Below are positions 1-6,398 of a stretch of 10,149 bases of DNA, in pieces. The position numbers and the translations under genes were made by a program. Numbering within the stretch: position 1 is the stretch's first letter; each line of letters opens with the position of its first letter. The notes beneath the pieces were generated by a model. It searched no databases. It had not been told where the DNA came from and saw only the letters and a list, made by a program, of their open reading frames with translations. The DNA comes from Chloroflexota bacterium (GTDB lineage: Bacteria; Chloroflexota; Dehalococcoidia; Tepidiformales; Tepidiformaceae), in NCBI GenBank assembly GCA_025350285.1, contig JANXYE010000335.1, positions 1 through 10,149 of the forward strand, written 5' to 3'.

Positions 1-444
1 CGGCTTGCGCTGGTGGCCTTGGCGACGGCGGCGGCGATGCTCGTGGCGCGCCCGGGCGGCTTCCTCGCGATTGGCGTGGCGGGCGGAGGGGTGTACGCGG
101 CCGGGGTGCTTATCGCGCGGGTCTACACGCCGGGGCAGCTCCTTGGCGGACTGAACTGGATGCGGGGCCGCAAGACAGTGGTGGAGCCGACTCTCGAGCC
201 GCCAGTCTCTCCGCTGCGCGAGGTGCTTATCGGGTCGCCGGAACGGTTCAAGGGCGTGCGGGCGCCGATTTACCAGATCAATCGTCGCTCAGGCGGCGAA
301 CGCGGCACAGAGTTGGGGCAGCGCCTCCAGCGGGTCGGCGGGCGGGACGATGCCCAGCGCTTCGCGCATCCGTCGCGTATCGGCGACAAAGCGCACGACC
401 TCCGCTCCACGGGCGGGCAGAAGCTGGATCTCCGAACGCCGTGA
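1..444 (+). CDS. C-terminal end of a membrane protein, probably a polysaccharide/lipid-linked sugar flippase (partial)
   Basis: The reading frame is open from the window edge to a stop at 444; the start lies outside. The first ~45 residues form two hydrophobic, Ala/Val/Leu/Gly-rich stretches that look like transmembrane helices. They are followed by a positively charged sequence (NWMRGRK) and a soluble tail with no motif I recognise. This arrangement resembles the C-terminus of Wzx/MurJ-type polysaccharide exporters, and the converging sugar-nucleotide genes support a role in surface glycan assembly. That is an inference: the fragment has no diagnostic motif and could be another polytopic membrane protein. 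The last ~52 codons lie antisense to the epimerase gene and read like shadow sequence, so the original stop may have been lost or the tail may be non-functional. The coding frame itself is fairly sure; the function is not. Confidence 0.5.
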   Translation, partial: RLALVALATAAAMLVARPGGFLAIGVAGGGVYAAGVLIARVYTPGQLLGGLNWMRGRKTVVEPTLEPPVSPLREVLIGSPERFKGVRAPIYQINRRSGGERGTELGQRLQRVGGRDDAQRFAHPSRIGDKAHDLRSTGGQKLDLRTP

Positions 445-1185
445 GGTGAGTTCGCGGATGCGTTCGGCGAGCGCGAGGATGGGCGTGGCCAGGCCCGTGC
501 CCACGTTCACCGGACCATCAAGGGGACGAGTGGCGGCGGCCAGGAGCGCATCGACCGCCATGCTCACGGGGACGAAGTCCAGCACCTGGTCGCCGCCGAA
601 CACCTGGAGCGGTTCGCCGCGGAGTGCGCGTTCGATCCAGAGCGGGATAACGCGGCCGGTATCGCGCGGGCCGTAAAGGTTGCCGAAGCGGAGGACGGCG
701 CATTCAAAGGAGCCAAAGGAAGCCCAGGCTCGGCAGTAGGCTTCGCCCGCGAGTTTGCTGGCGCCGTACGGATTCTTGGCGGTGAGCGAGGCGGATTCGG
801 GCACGGGGAGCACGGATTGTTCGCCGTAGACTTCGCGCGATGAACTGAAGATGACCTTCGCACAGCCAGCCTCGGTCGCGGCCTTGAGGACGTTGAAGGT
901 GCCGACGACGTTCGTCGTGAACGAATAGTCGATGTCCTGCATCGCGCCAAGGACGTTCGATTGGGCGGCGAGGTGGAAGACCGTGTCCACGCCGGCGCAG
1001 ACGGCGGCGACCGCGTCGTAGTCGCGGATGTCGCCTTCGGAGACCCTCACGCCCTGGGCGGGGAGGAACGCGTGGCGGCCGCGGCGGAAGTTGTCGAGGA
1101 TGGTGATGTCGTGCCCGGCGCCGACCAGACGATCGACCAGGTGGCTGCCGAGGAATCCCGCGCCGCCGGTCACGAGGGCGCGCAT
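289..1185 (-). CDS. NAD-dependent epimerase/dehydratase (extended SDR, UDP-sugar type)
   Basis: This 298-residue protein is an extended short-chain dehydrogenase/reductase that probably epimerises or dehydrates a nucleotide sugar in the cytoplasm. The N-terminus carries the NAD-binding glycine motif GGAGFLG (residues 7-13). An acidic DN follows the second strand (31-32), as in NAD-preferring members. The region VFHLAAQ is at 69-75, SSS precedes a VYG segment near 114-121, and the catalytic YxxxK pair is Y140/K144. I chose the ATG at 1185 over the TTG three bases upstream because it overlaps the preceding gene's stop (TGATG) and has GGAG at 1194-1197, 8 nt away. The overlap implies translational coupling to the UDP-glucuronate decarboxylase-like gene. 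The fold and class are clear. The exact substrate (GalE-like UDP-glucose/UDP-GlcNAc or another sugar) cannot be told from sequence alone. The 3' end overlaps the converging membrane-protein gene by 156 bp. Confidence 0.9.
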   Translation of the reverse strand: MRALVTGGAGFLGSHLVDRLVGAGHDITILDNFRRGRHAFLPAQGVRVSEGDIRDYDAVAAVCAGVDTVFHLAAQSNVLGAMQDIDYSFTTNVVGTFNVLKAATEAGCAKVIFSSSREVYGEQSVLPVPESASLTAKNPYGASKLAGEAYCRAWASFGSFECAVLRFGNLYGPRDTGRVIPLWIERALRGEPLQVFGGDQVLDFVPVSMAVDALLAAATRPLDGPVNVGTGLATPILALAERIRELTSRRSEIQLLPARGAEVVRFVADTRRMREALGIVPPADPLEALPQLCAAFAA

Positions 1186-2150
1186 CAATGGGACTCCGAT
1201 GGTTCGAGAAGGCCGAGCTCTTCGCGGAAGTAGCGAGTGGTACGGGCGAGGCCATCCCAGAGCGAGATGGCGGGCTCCCAGCCGAGGAGATGGCGGGCAC
1301 GGGAGATGTCCGGGCGGCGGCGTTGCGGGTCGTCACCAACGGCGGGCTCGGAGAAGACGAGTTCGGAGCGGGAGCCGGTTAGTTCGCGGATGATCTCGGC
1401 GAATTCGAGGATCGTGTGCTCTTCCGGGTTGCCAAGGTTGATCACCTCGCCACGCGCGGCATCGCAGTCAAGGGCGCGGACGAGCCCTTCGACCAGGTCG
1501 GAGACGTAGCAGAGGGAACGTGTCTGGCGGCCATCGGCGTAGACCGTGAGCGGCTGGCGCCGGAGGGCCTGGGTGATGAAGTTCGGCACGAGACGGCCAT
1601 CTTCGGGATCGGATTGGGGACCATAGGTGTTGAAGATGCGAACGATGCGGGCGTCGGCGCCTCGGGTGCGGTGGTAGGCCATGGTGAGGGCTTCGCCGTA
1701 GCGCTTCGCTTCGTCGTACATGGAGCGCGGACCGGTGCTGCTGACGTTGCCCCGGTAGGTTTCGAGCTGCGGATGTTCGAGGGGGTCGCCGTAGGCTTCG
1801 GAGGTGCTGGCGTAGAGGAAGCGGGCGACGTCCACGGTTGCGCGATCGAGGAGGTGGCGGGTGCCTTCACTGTTCACGCGCATGGTTTCTATCGGGAAGC
1901 GCTGGTAGCCGGGGGGGCTGGCGGGGCTGGCCAGGTGGAAGACGGCATCGAGGCGGGGCATGGGCGGGAGGCCGCCGATGATGTCGGCTTCGGCGAAGAA
2001 GAAGCGGGGCGAATCCGCCAGGGGCGCGATGTTCTTCGCGCGGCCGGTGACGAAGTTGTCGGCGCACCAGACCTCGTGGCCGTCATCGAGCAGGCGGGCG
2101 CAGAGGTTGGACCCGATGAAGCCAGCACCACCGGCAACAAGCACGCGCAC
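1185..2150 (-). CDS. UDP-glucuronate decarboxylase-like SDR (UDP-xylose synthase family)
   Basis: This 321-residue extended SDR matches the UDP-glucuronate decarboxylase (UXS) family, which oxidises and decarboxylates UDP-glucuronate to UDP-xylose using bound NAD. Visible family marks are the glycine motif GGAGFIG (7-13), [13 protein letters not shown] (71-83), STSEAYGDP (115-123), YDEAKR with the catalytic Y145/K149, RIFNTYGP (171-178), the YVSDLV segment, NLGNPEE (238-244) and the signature [10 protein letters not shown] (273-282). The frame is open back to 2285, but that would overlap the DUF4202 gene. I chose GTG at 2150 because homology starts immediately there (MRVLVAGG) and GGAGA lies at 2158-2162 with a 7-nt spacer. 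Length then equals typical bacterial UXS. It is the first gene of a two-gene operon with the epimerase. The segment before the active-site tyrosine ([11 protein letters not shown]) departs from the usual UXS wording I remember, so a related dehydratase specificity is possible. Confidence 0.85.
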   Translation of the reverse strand: MRVLVAGGAGFIGSNLCARLLDDGHEVWCADNFVTGRAKNIAPLADSPRFFFAEADIIGGLPPMPRLDAVFHLASPASPPGYQRFPIETMRVNSEGTRHLLDRATVDVARFLYASTSEAYGDPLEHPQLETYRGNVSSTGPRSMYDEAKRYGEALTMAYHRTRGADARIVRIFNTYGPQSDPEDGRLVPNFITQALRRQPLTVYADGRQTRSLCYVSDLVEGLVRALDCDAARGEVINLGNPEEHTILEFAEIIRELTGSRSELVFSEPAVGDDPQRRRPDISRARHLLGWEPAISLWDGLARTTRYFREELGLLEPSESH

Positions 2151-2157
2151 GGACAGA

Positions 2158-2162
2158 TCTCC
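2158..2162 (-). promoter_or_regulatory. Shine-Dalgarno site fixing the GTG start of the UXS-like gene
   Basis: On the minus strand GGAGA lies 7 nt upstream of the GTG at 2150. It decides between this start and longer in-frame options that would run into the DUF4202 gene. Confidence 0.7.
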
Positions 2163-2211
2163 AACGTTGTCTCTCTCACTAAGTTCGGCTGGCGGGTTGC
2201 GACTGCCCAGA

Positions 2212-2796
2212 TCAGCCGTCGCCGAGCGCTTCGCGCACGAGCGAGAACTCGGCGGGGCTGAAGGCGAGGCCGAGAGCGGCTTCACGGGCGGGCGGGCTCA
2301 TCTTGCGCCAGGACTTGCGCAGGATATCGACCATCTTCTGGTGGTCCAGGCGGCCGGCGAGTTCATCAAGCTGCGTTTCGAGGAAAACGAGACAGAGACC
2401 ATCTTCGAGGGCCTGCGCGTCTGCGTCGCCTGGAGGGGCGCTTTTGGAGATGAGGGCTGAGACGCGCGCGACGATGGGGTCGCCGTAGCAAGCCTGGCGG
2501 AGGAGGGGGGCGGTGATTGCGGCGTGCCAGTGGTGGGCATCGCGGCGCCAGCGGAGGTAGCCGCCGCGGCCCGGAGGGTAGGCGGCGCGGGGGCGTTCCC
2601 AGCGGCGGAGGTGGTGGGCGCGGGCGGCGAGGAGCAGTTCTTCGGACGGCGATGGACGGAGTTTCCGGACCCAGGCAGTGAGGAGCTCAGCGTGGAGGAG
2701 TTCCTTGGGGTGCGATTGGCCGTGGAACGTGAGGGTATTGGGGTCGCCAGCGTTCGCGGCGTCGATCAGTTCGATAGCGCGTTCGAAGGGGCTCAT
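2212..2796 (-). CDS. DUF4202 family protein
   Basis: This 194-residue cytoplasmic protein matches the DUF4202 family along its whole length. The marks are FERAIELIDAANAGDPN (4-20), PKELLHAELLTAWV (30-43), the histidine/arginine-rich AARAHHLRRWERPR (57-70), GYLRWRRDAHHWHA (79-92), EDGLCLVFLE (131-140) and KSWRKMSP (161-168). I know no established function. The conserved H61/H62, H88-H91 and E131-D132 in an all-helical protein resemble an HD-domain metal site, so a phosphohydrolase-like activity is conceivable but is my inference. No Shine-Dalgarno precedes the ATG at 2796; instead a TACACT box sits 6 nt upstream, suggesting a leaderless mRNA. It lies 61 bp upstream of the UXS-like gene on the same strand and could be co-transcribed, but a link to sugar metabolism is unproven. 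No signal peptide or membrane segment is visible. Confidence 0.88.
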   Translation of the reverse strand: MSPFERAIELIDAANAGDPNTLTFHGQSHPKELLHAELLTAWVRKLRPSPSEELLLAARAHHLRRWERPRAAYPPGRGGYLRWRRDAHHWHAAITAPLLRQACYGDPIVARVSALISKSAPPGDADAQALEDGLCLVFLETQLDELAGRLDHQKMVDILRKSWRKMSPPAREAALGLAFSPAEFSLVREALGDG

Positions 2797-2802
2797 GGGT
2801 TG

Positions 2803-2808
2803 AGTGTA
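2803..2808 (-). promoter_or_regulatory. putative -10 box of a leaderless promoter for the DUF4202 gene
   Basis: The minus strand reads TACACT ending 6 nt before the ATG at 2796, and there is no ribosome-binding sequence between. A TANNNT hexamer at this distance is the usual mark of leaderless transcription in other high-GC bacteria. No good -35 is visible. Confidence 0.35.
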
Positions 2809-2830
2809 GCAGGCGACCCACGGCCACTTT

Positions 2831-2849
2831 CGCTCCAGAGCGTGGAGCG
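2831..2849. promoter_or_regulatory. perfect 7-bp inverted repeat (possible operator) in the divergent promoter region
   Basis: CGCTCCA and TGGAGCG are exact reverse complements separated by 5 nt (GAGCG). The repeat sits in the 68-bp gap between divergent genes, directly upstream of a TAGAAT hexamer facing the CoA-transferase. There is no T-run on either strand, so it is not an intrinsic terminator. A protein-binding operator controlling one or both genes is the simplest reading, as inference only. Confidence 0.4.
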
Positions 2850-2855
2850 TAGAAT
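2850..2855 (+). promoter_or_regulatory. putative -10 box of a leaderless promoter for the tandem CoA-transferase
   Basis: TAGAAT matches TATAAT in 5 of 6 positions and ends 9 nt before the ATG at 2865. No Shine-Dalgarno lies in between, so transcription would start at or next to the start codon. It abuts the inverted repeat at 2831-2849, which would place a bound regulator in the promoter spacer. Confidence 0.35.
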
Positions 2856-2864
2856 CCCGCCACG

Positions 2865-5018
2865 ATGGATCTGGTCACGGGGACACGGATCGAGGTCGCG
2901 TCGCACGGTGTGGCGGCGGCCTACGCGGGCTGGCTGCTGCGGGCTTACGGGGCGGAGGTGGAGCACGTTTCGGCGCTCGACCGGGAGGGGATCGGGGCGT
3001 TCCTGGCCGAGGGCGCACGGTTCGCCGCGGACCCGGGGATCGGCGGACAGGGGACCACGCTCCTGATCACGGACGCGCCGGTGAACGGCCTAAACCGGGA
3101 GAGGATCGACGCCGCGGCGGCGGGCCGGCCGGTGATCTGGATCACGCCGTGGGGGATCGACAGCGACTGGGCCGAGCGGCCCTGGACGGACCTGCTGCTG
3201 CACGCGGCGGGCGGCTGGATGCATGCCGTGGGCGAACCAGGCGAGGAGCCACTGGGGCCACCAGGCGCCCAGGGCCAGTTCGTGGCGGGGTTGTTCGCCA
3301 CGATTCACGCACTGGCGGCCGGGACTGAGACGGGCCTCTCGGTGGTCTCGATGGTGGAAGCGGTAAACGCGACGACGATCTACGACGCGGTCGCGTTTCA
3401 GTATTACGGCGCTGTGCGGGCGCGCTACGGCAAGCGGTTCAACCGGGCGCAATGCGCGCTCGTGAACCTGCCAGCGAGCGACGGGTGGATCGGGATCCAT
3501 GCGGCCCTGCACCACCAGTTCGTCAAGCTGTGCGAGGTGGTTGGCCACCCGGAGCTGGTTTCGGACCCAAGGTTCGCGAGTATCCCGGAGCGGATGCGGC
3601 ACCTGGATGAGCTGGACGAATACCTTTCGGCGTGGACGTGCCAACGCGAGCGGTTCGAGGTGTATCACGAACTGCAGCGGGCGCGTATCCCGAATTCGCC
3701 GCTGCCGGGGATGGCGGAGGTACTCGCGTCTCCGCACCTGGCGGCGCGGGAGTCGTGGAAGCGGGTGACGACGCCGTCAGGGCGGACGTTCCAGGCGCCG
3801 GGCGAGCCCGCTCGAGTCATCGCGGAGACAGGGCCAACGGCGGAGGAGGCCCGGCCGGATGGGCCGTGGGCGCCGGGCAAGCCGCGGGTCATCGACTTTT
3901 CGATGGGGTGGGCCGGGCCGCTCGTTTCGCATGTACTCGCCAGCTACGGGGCGGACGTGATCAAGCTTGAAAGCCACACGCGCTACGACTGGTGGCGGGG
4001 GTCACGGCCCCCGGGGGACGACCCGACGAACCAGCTCCACGAGACGAGCCACGTATTCAATACCGTGAACCGGGGCAAACGCGGGCTGACCATCGACCTC
4101 GGGACGGCGGAGGGCCAGCGGTTGGCGCGGGAGCTGTTCGCGACGGCGGACGTGGTCATCGAGAACTACACGACGGGCGTGATCGGCAAGTTGGGGCTGG
4201 ACTACGAGACACTGTCGCGGGACAACCCCCGGCTGATCCTGTTGCACCAGCCGGGATTCGGCGCCGTGGGGCCGGAAAAGGACTACGTGGTCTTCGGCAA
4301 CACGATAGAGGGGATGTCGGGCATTACCTCCATGATTGGGTACGACGACGCGACGGTGCCGTTCCAGATGAGCAACGCGTTCGGCGACCCGGTATCGGGG
4401 CTGAACGGAGCGATCGCCGTGCTGGCGGCGCTGCGGGCGCGAGCGCGGGATGGGAAGGGCCGCTGCATTGAGGGGGCGCAGCTCGAAGGGTTTCTGCCGC
4501 TGGTGGCCGAGCATTTGATCGACTATCAACGGACGGGGCAGGAGCGGGGGCGGATGGGAAACCGGCGGCCGGGGGCACTCGTTTCCGGCGCGTTCCAGGC
4601 GGCCGGTGAGGATCGCTGGGTCGCGGTCGAGCTGCGGGAGGCAGATACTTTGGCGGCGCTGAACGCGCTCACGGGCGGGGATCTTGCTGGCTGGTGCGCT
4701 GCACGGGAGCGCGACGAAGCGGTGAACGTGCTGGTGGCGCAGGGCATACCGGCGGCGCCGGTAAACGGCGAACCGGACGTGCTTGCGAACGAACCGTTCG
4801 CTTCGGCGGGCTTTTACGTTGGGCACAAGCGCGAGCCGGTGGGGTTCCATCTGTACCCATCCCTGCCCGTGCTGCGGGATGGGATGCGGCCAGCGACGAT
4901 GACGCCGGCGCCGCTGCTCGGGGAGCACAACGACGAAATCCTGGCGGGCCTCGGGCGGGACGAAGCCGCGATCGACGCTCTCGAACGGGCGGGCATCATC
5001 GGACGGGTGCCGGCGTAA
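2865..5018 (+). CDS. tandem-domain class III (CaiB/BaiF, formyl-CoA transferase family) CoA-transferase, 717 aa
   Basis: Two class III CoA-transferase modules are fused. Family enzymes move CoA between carboxylic acids through an aspartyl-CoA thioester in the cytoplasm. Module 1 (about 1-325) is degenerate: it keeps a YGAEVEHV-type strand (28-35) and a late GHPELVSDPRFASIPER helix region (227-242). It lacks most of the usual N-terminal substrate loop, and Q138 sits where the catalytic aspartate should be. Module 2 (about 340-717) is complete: RVIDFSMGWAGPL (341-353), YGADVIKLES (361-370), NRGKRGLTIDL (402-412), VIENYTTGVIGKLGLDYETL (431-450) and GDPVSG with the predicted nucleophile D508. Single-domain members are about 400 residues, so this is a true fusion. 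There is no Shine-Dalgarno; the ATG is supported by an adjacent -10-like box. A PHA synthase follows 165 bp downstream. The acyl-CoA substrate is unknown. DMSP CoA-transferase/lyase DddD is a known precedent for tandem modules, but I see no reason to equate them. Confidence 0.9.
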   Translation: MDLVTGTRIEVASHGVAAAYAGWLLRAYGAEVEHVSALDREGIGAFLAEGARFAADPGIGGQGTTLLITDAPVNGLNRERIDAAAAGRPVIWITPWGIDSDWAERPWTDLLLHAAGGWMHAVGEPGEEPLGPPGAQGQFVAGLFATIHALAAGTETGLSVVSMVEAVNATTIYDAVAFQYYGAVRARYGKRFNRAQCALVNLPASDGWIGIHAALHHQFVKLCEVVGHPELVSDPRFASIPERMRHLDELDEYLSAWTCQRERFEVYHELQRARIPNSPLPGMAEVLASPHLAARESWKRVTTPSGRTFQAPGEPARVIAETGPTAEEARPDGPWAPGKPRVIDFSMGWAGPLVSHVLASYGADVIKLESHTRYDWWRGSRPPGDDPTNQLHETSHVFNTVNRGKRGLTIDLGTAEGQRLARELFATADVVIENYTTGVIGKLGLDYETLSRDNPRLILLHQPGFGAVGPEKDYVVFGNTIEGMSGITSMIGYDDATVPFQMSNAFGDPVSGLNGAIAVLAALRARARDGKGRCIEGAQLEGFLPLVAEHLIDYQRTGQERGRMGNRRPGALVSGAFQAAGEDRWVAVELREADTLAALNALTGGDLAGWCAARERDEAVNVLVAQGIPAAPVNGEPDVLANEPFASAGFYVGHKREPVGFHLYPSLPVLRDGMRPATMTPAPLLGEHNDEILAGLGRDEAAIDALERAGIIGRVPA

Positions 5019-5107
5019 GGGTTCGTTTCCGAACGAGATACGGAATTACAACTCTCCGTTGCTGGGTTAATGCGGCGGTAACGTTGATGCGTTCTACTAG
5101 TGCTATA

Positions 5108-5136
5108 GGTTGCAACCGCTTCCAAGATGGTTGCGA
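5108..5136 (+). repeat. palindrome plus direct/inverted GGTTGC repeats in the PHA synthase leader
   Basis: GGTTGCAACC at 5108-5117 is a perfect 10-bp palindrome. GGTTGC recurs at 5129-5134, 21 bp after the first copy (two helical turns). GCAACC (5112-5117) can also pair with that second GGTTGC around an 11-nt loop; the stem extends by one G-U and one T-A pair to 5110-5136. This could be a tandem operator or an mRNA hairpin ~50 nt ahead of the start codon. Confidence 0.4.
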
Positions 5137-5171
5137 AATCATGTACGTTATCTGTGACAGAAATCACAATT

Positions 5172-5176
5172 GGAGA
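5172..5176 (+). promoter_or_regulatory. Shine-Dalgarno site for the PHA synthase ATG at 5184
   Basis: GGAGA lies 7 nt before the ATG at 5184. It supports that start over the in-frame ATG at 5127, whose extra 19 residues would be read from the intergenic leader. Confidence 0.7.
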
Positions 5177-5183
5177 AACCAAA

Positions 5184-6356
5184 ATGCCGTCGCCGACGAC
5201 CGCTCCGACCCGGGCCGCCACCGTAACGCCAGCCAAAGAGCGGCCCGTGACGATGCCGCCAGCGCAGAAGGCCCCGGTGGCGCCGCTAACGGAGGAGGAG
5301 CAAGGGCTTTCGGCGCGCGTGCGCAAGGAGATCGAGCGGACAATCCAGCGCCAGGTGAAGGGCCTCGAATACATCACGGCCGGCGACCCGGCGGTGGGCC
5401 TGACGCCGAAGGACACGATTTACTCTCGTGGCACGCTCAAGCTGTATCACTACCGGCCGCAATCCGACGAGATCTACCGGGTGCCTGTGCTACTCGTTAT
5501 GTCGCTCGTGAGCAAGCCGTACATCCTGGACTTAACGCCGGGCCAGAGTCTCGTGGAGTTCCTGGTGCAAAAGGGCTACGACATCTTCATGATCGACTGG
5601 GGCACGCCGCGCCCGGAAGACGCGAAGCTGAGGCTCGAAGACTACGTGGACGACTTCATCCCTTCGTGCATCGAAAAGGTGCAGGAGGAGACGGGCGAGG
5701 AAGAAGTTTCGCTTGTGGGGTACTGCATGGGCGGGCTGCTCACGCTGCTGTATGCGGCATTGAACCCGGATGGGCCGATGAAGAACCTCGCCTGCTTCAC
5801 CACGCCGGTGAACTACGACGGGATGGGCCTTCAGAAGACGTTTGCGGACCCGCGCTGGTTCGACGTGGACCGGATCGTGGACACGCTCGGGAACGTGCCG
5901 CCGGAGATGATGTCCAGTTCGTTCGAGATGCTTCGCCCAATGTCGAAGTCGATCGGGCAGGTGCGGCTCTGGGACAACATGTGGAACGACGAGTTCACCC
6001 GCAGCTTCCGGCTGATGGATCGCTGGGGCGCCGACCAGATCCCGTTCCCGGGCGAGACCTTCCGCCAGACGACGAAGGAACTGATGTGGGAGAACAAGCT
6101 GGTCAAGGGAGAACTCGAACTTGGCGGACGGCGGGTGGATCTGAAGAACATCACGAAGCCGTTGCTGCACGTGACGGCCGAGCACGACCACATCGTCCCG
6201 GCTGACGCTTCGCGCGACCTGGTGCTACTGGCGGGCAGCGAAGATAAGCAGGACATCATCATGAAGGGCGGGCACGTAAGCCTGGTGGCCGGCGGGAACG
6301 CCATCTACCGGCTCTGGCCGCAGCTCGACCGCTGGCTGGCCAACCGCTCCTACTAA
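5184..6356 (+). CDS. phaC: poly(3-hydroxyalkanoate) synthase-like alpha/beta-hydrolase (PhaC, class III/IV-like)
   Basis: This 390-residue protein resembles the catalytic PhaC subunit, which polymerises (R)-3-hydroxyacyl-CoA into storage polyester at the granule surface. The PhaC lipase-like box is GYCMGG (179-184) with nucleophile C181. D335 in AEHDHIVP and H364 in KGGHVSLV complete the catalytic triad. GLTPKDTIY (72-80), PVLLVMSLVSKPYILDL (101-117), YDIFMIDWG (132-140) and FTTPVNY (205-211) are also characteristic. Length fits class III/IV PhaC (about 355-390) rather than class I/II (about 560). The first ~35 residues are an Ala/Pro/Thr/Lys-rich, probably disordered extension. Class III and IV enzymes need a PhaE or PhaR partner; none is encoded here, nor are phasin, PhaA or PhaB. 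It lies downstream of one tandem CoA-transferase and convergent with another, so acyl-CoA supply by those enzymes is plausible. The catalytic family is clear; in vivo polymer synthesis is not shown. Confidence 0.88.
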   Translation: MPSPTTAPTRAATVTPAKERPVTMPPAQKAPVAPLTEEEQGLSARVRKEIERTIQRQVKGLEYITAGDPAVGLTPKDTIYSRGTLKLYHYRPQSDEIYRVPVLLVMSLVSKPYILDLTPGQSLVEFLVQKGYDIFMIDWGTPRPEDAKLRLEDYVDDFIPSCIEKVQEETGEEEVSLVGYCMGGLLTLLYAALNPDGPMKNLACFTTPVNYDGMGLQKTFADPRWFDVDRIVDTLGNVPPEMMSSSFEMLRPMSKSIGQVRLWDNMWNDEFTRSFRLMDRWGADQIPFPGETFRQTTKELMWENKLVKGELELGGRRVDLKNITKPLLHVTAEHDHIVPADASRDLVLLAGSEDKQDIIMKGGHVSLVAGGNAIYRLWPQLDRWLANRSY

Positions 6357-6398
6357 CGCCCCAAGCGTCTGTCCGCCGGGAGCCAGAGCAACTCGGCG

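Larger units (their letters stand above)
5019..5183 (+). promoter_or_regulatory. leader/intergenic region upstream of the PHA synthase gene
   Basis: This 165-bp gap is clearly more AT-rich than its flanks. It holds a small GTTCG/CGAAC hairpin (5021-5034) without a T-run, the repeat structure at 5108-5136, and scattered -35/-10-like hexamers such as TTGATG (5084-5089) and TATAGG (5104-5109) with a spacing too short to be convincing. It probably contains the promoter for the PHA synthase, but I cannot place it. Confidence 0.4.

Noticed and set aside
1416..2261. 281-codon plus-strand open frame
   Set aside because: It is antisense to the UXS-like gene, whose motifs are unmistakable; its translation is Gly/Ala/Val-rich with no family resemblance, as expected of a shadow in high-GC DNA.
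2151..2285. Longer N-terminus for the UXS-like protein starting at 2285
   Set aside because: The extra 45 residues lack family similarity, overlap the DUF4202 gene by 74 bp, and a better SD plus GTG lies at 2150, right at the start of the Rossmann strand.
5021..5034. GTTCG-TTTC-CGAAC hairpin as a terminator after the first CoA-transferase
   Set aside because: The stem is only 5 bp and is not followed by a T-run, so an intrinsic terminator is not supported; read-through into the PHA synthase remains possible.
5127..5183. ATG at 5127 as the PHA synthase start
   Set aside because: It would place the leader's regulatory-looking sequence in the protein; the ATG at 5184 has a well-spaced GGAGA.
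4694..6205. 503-codon plus-strand open frame
   Set aside because: It overlaps the CoA-transferase C-terminus and the PHA synthase in another frame; both of those show full catalytic motifs, and this product is low-complexity Arg/Gly/Ala.
6357..6398. Bidirectional terminator between the converging PHA synthase and CoA-transferase genes
   Set aside because: The 42 bp contain no strong stem with T-runs on either side; only a short GC-rich self-complementary stretch occurs just inside the CoA-transferase 3' end.
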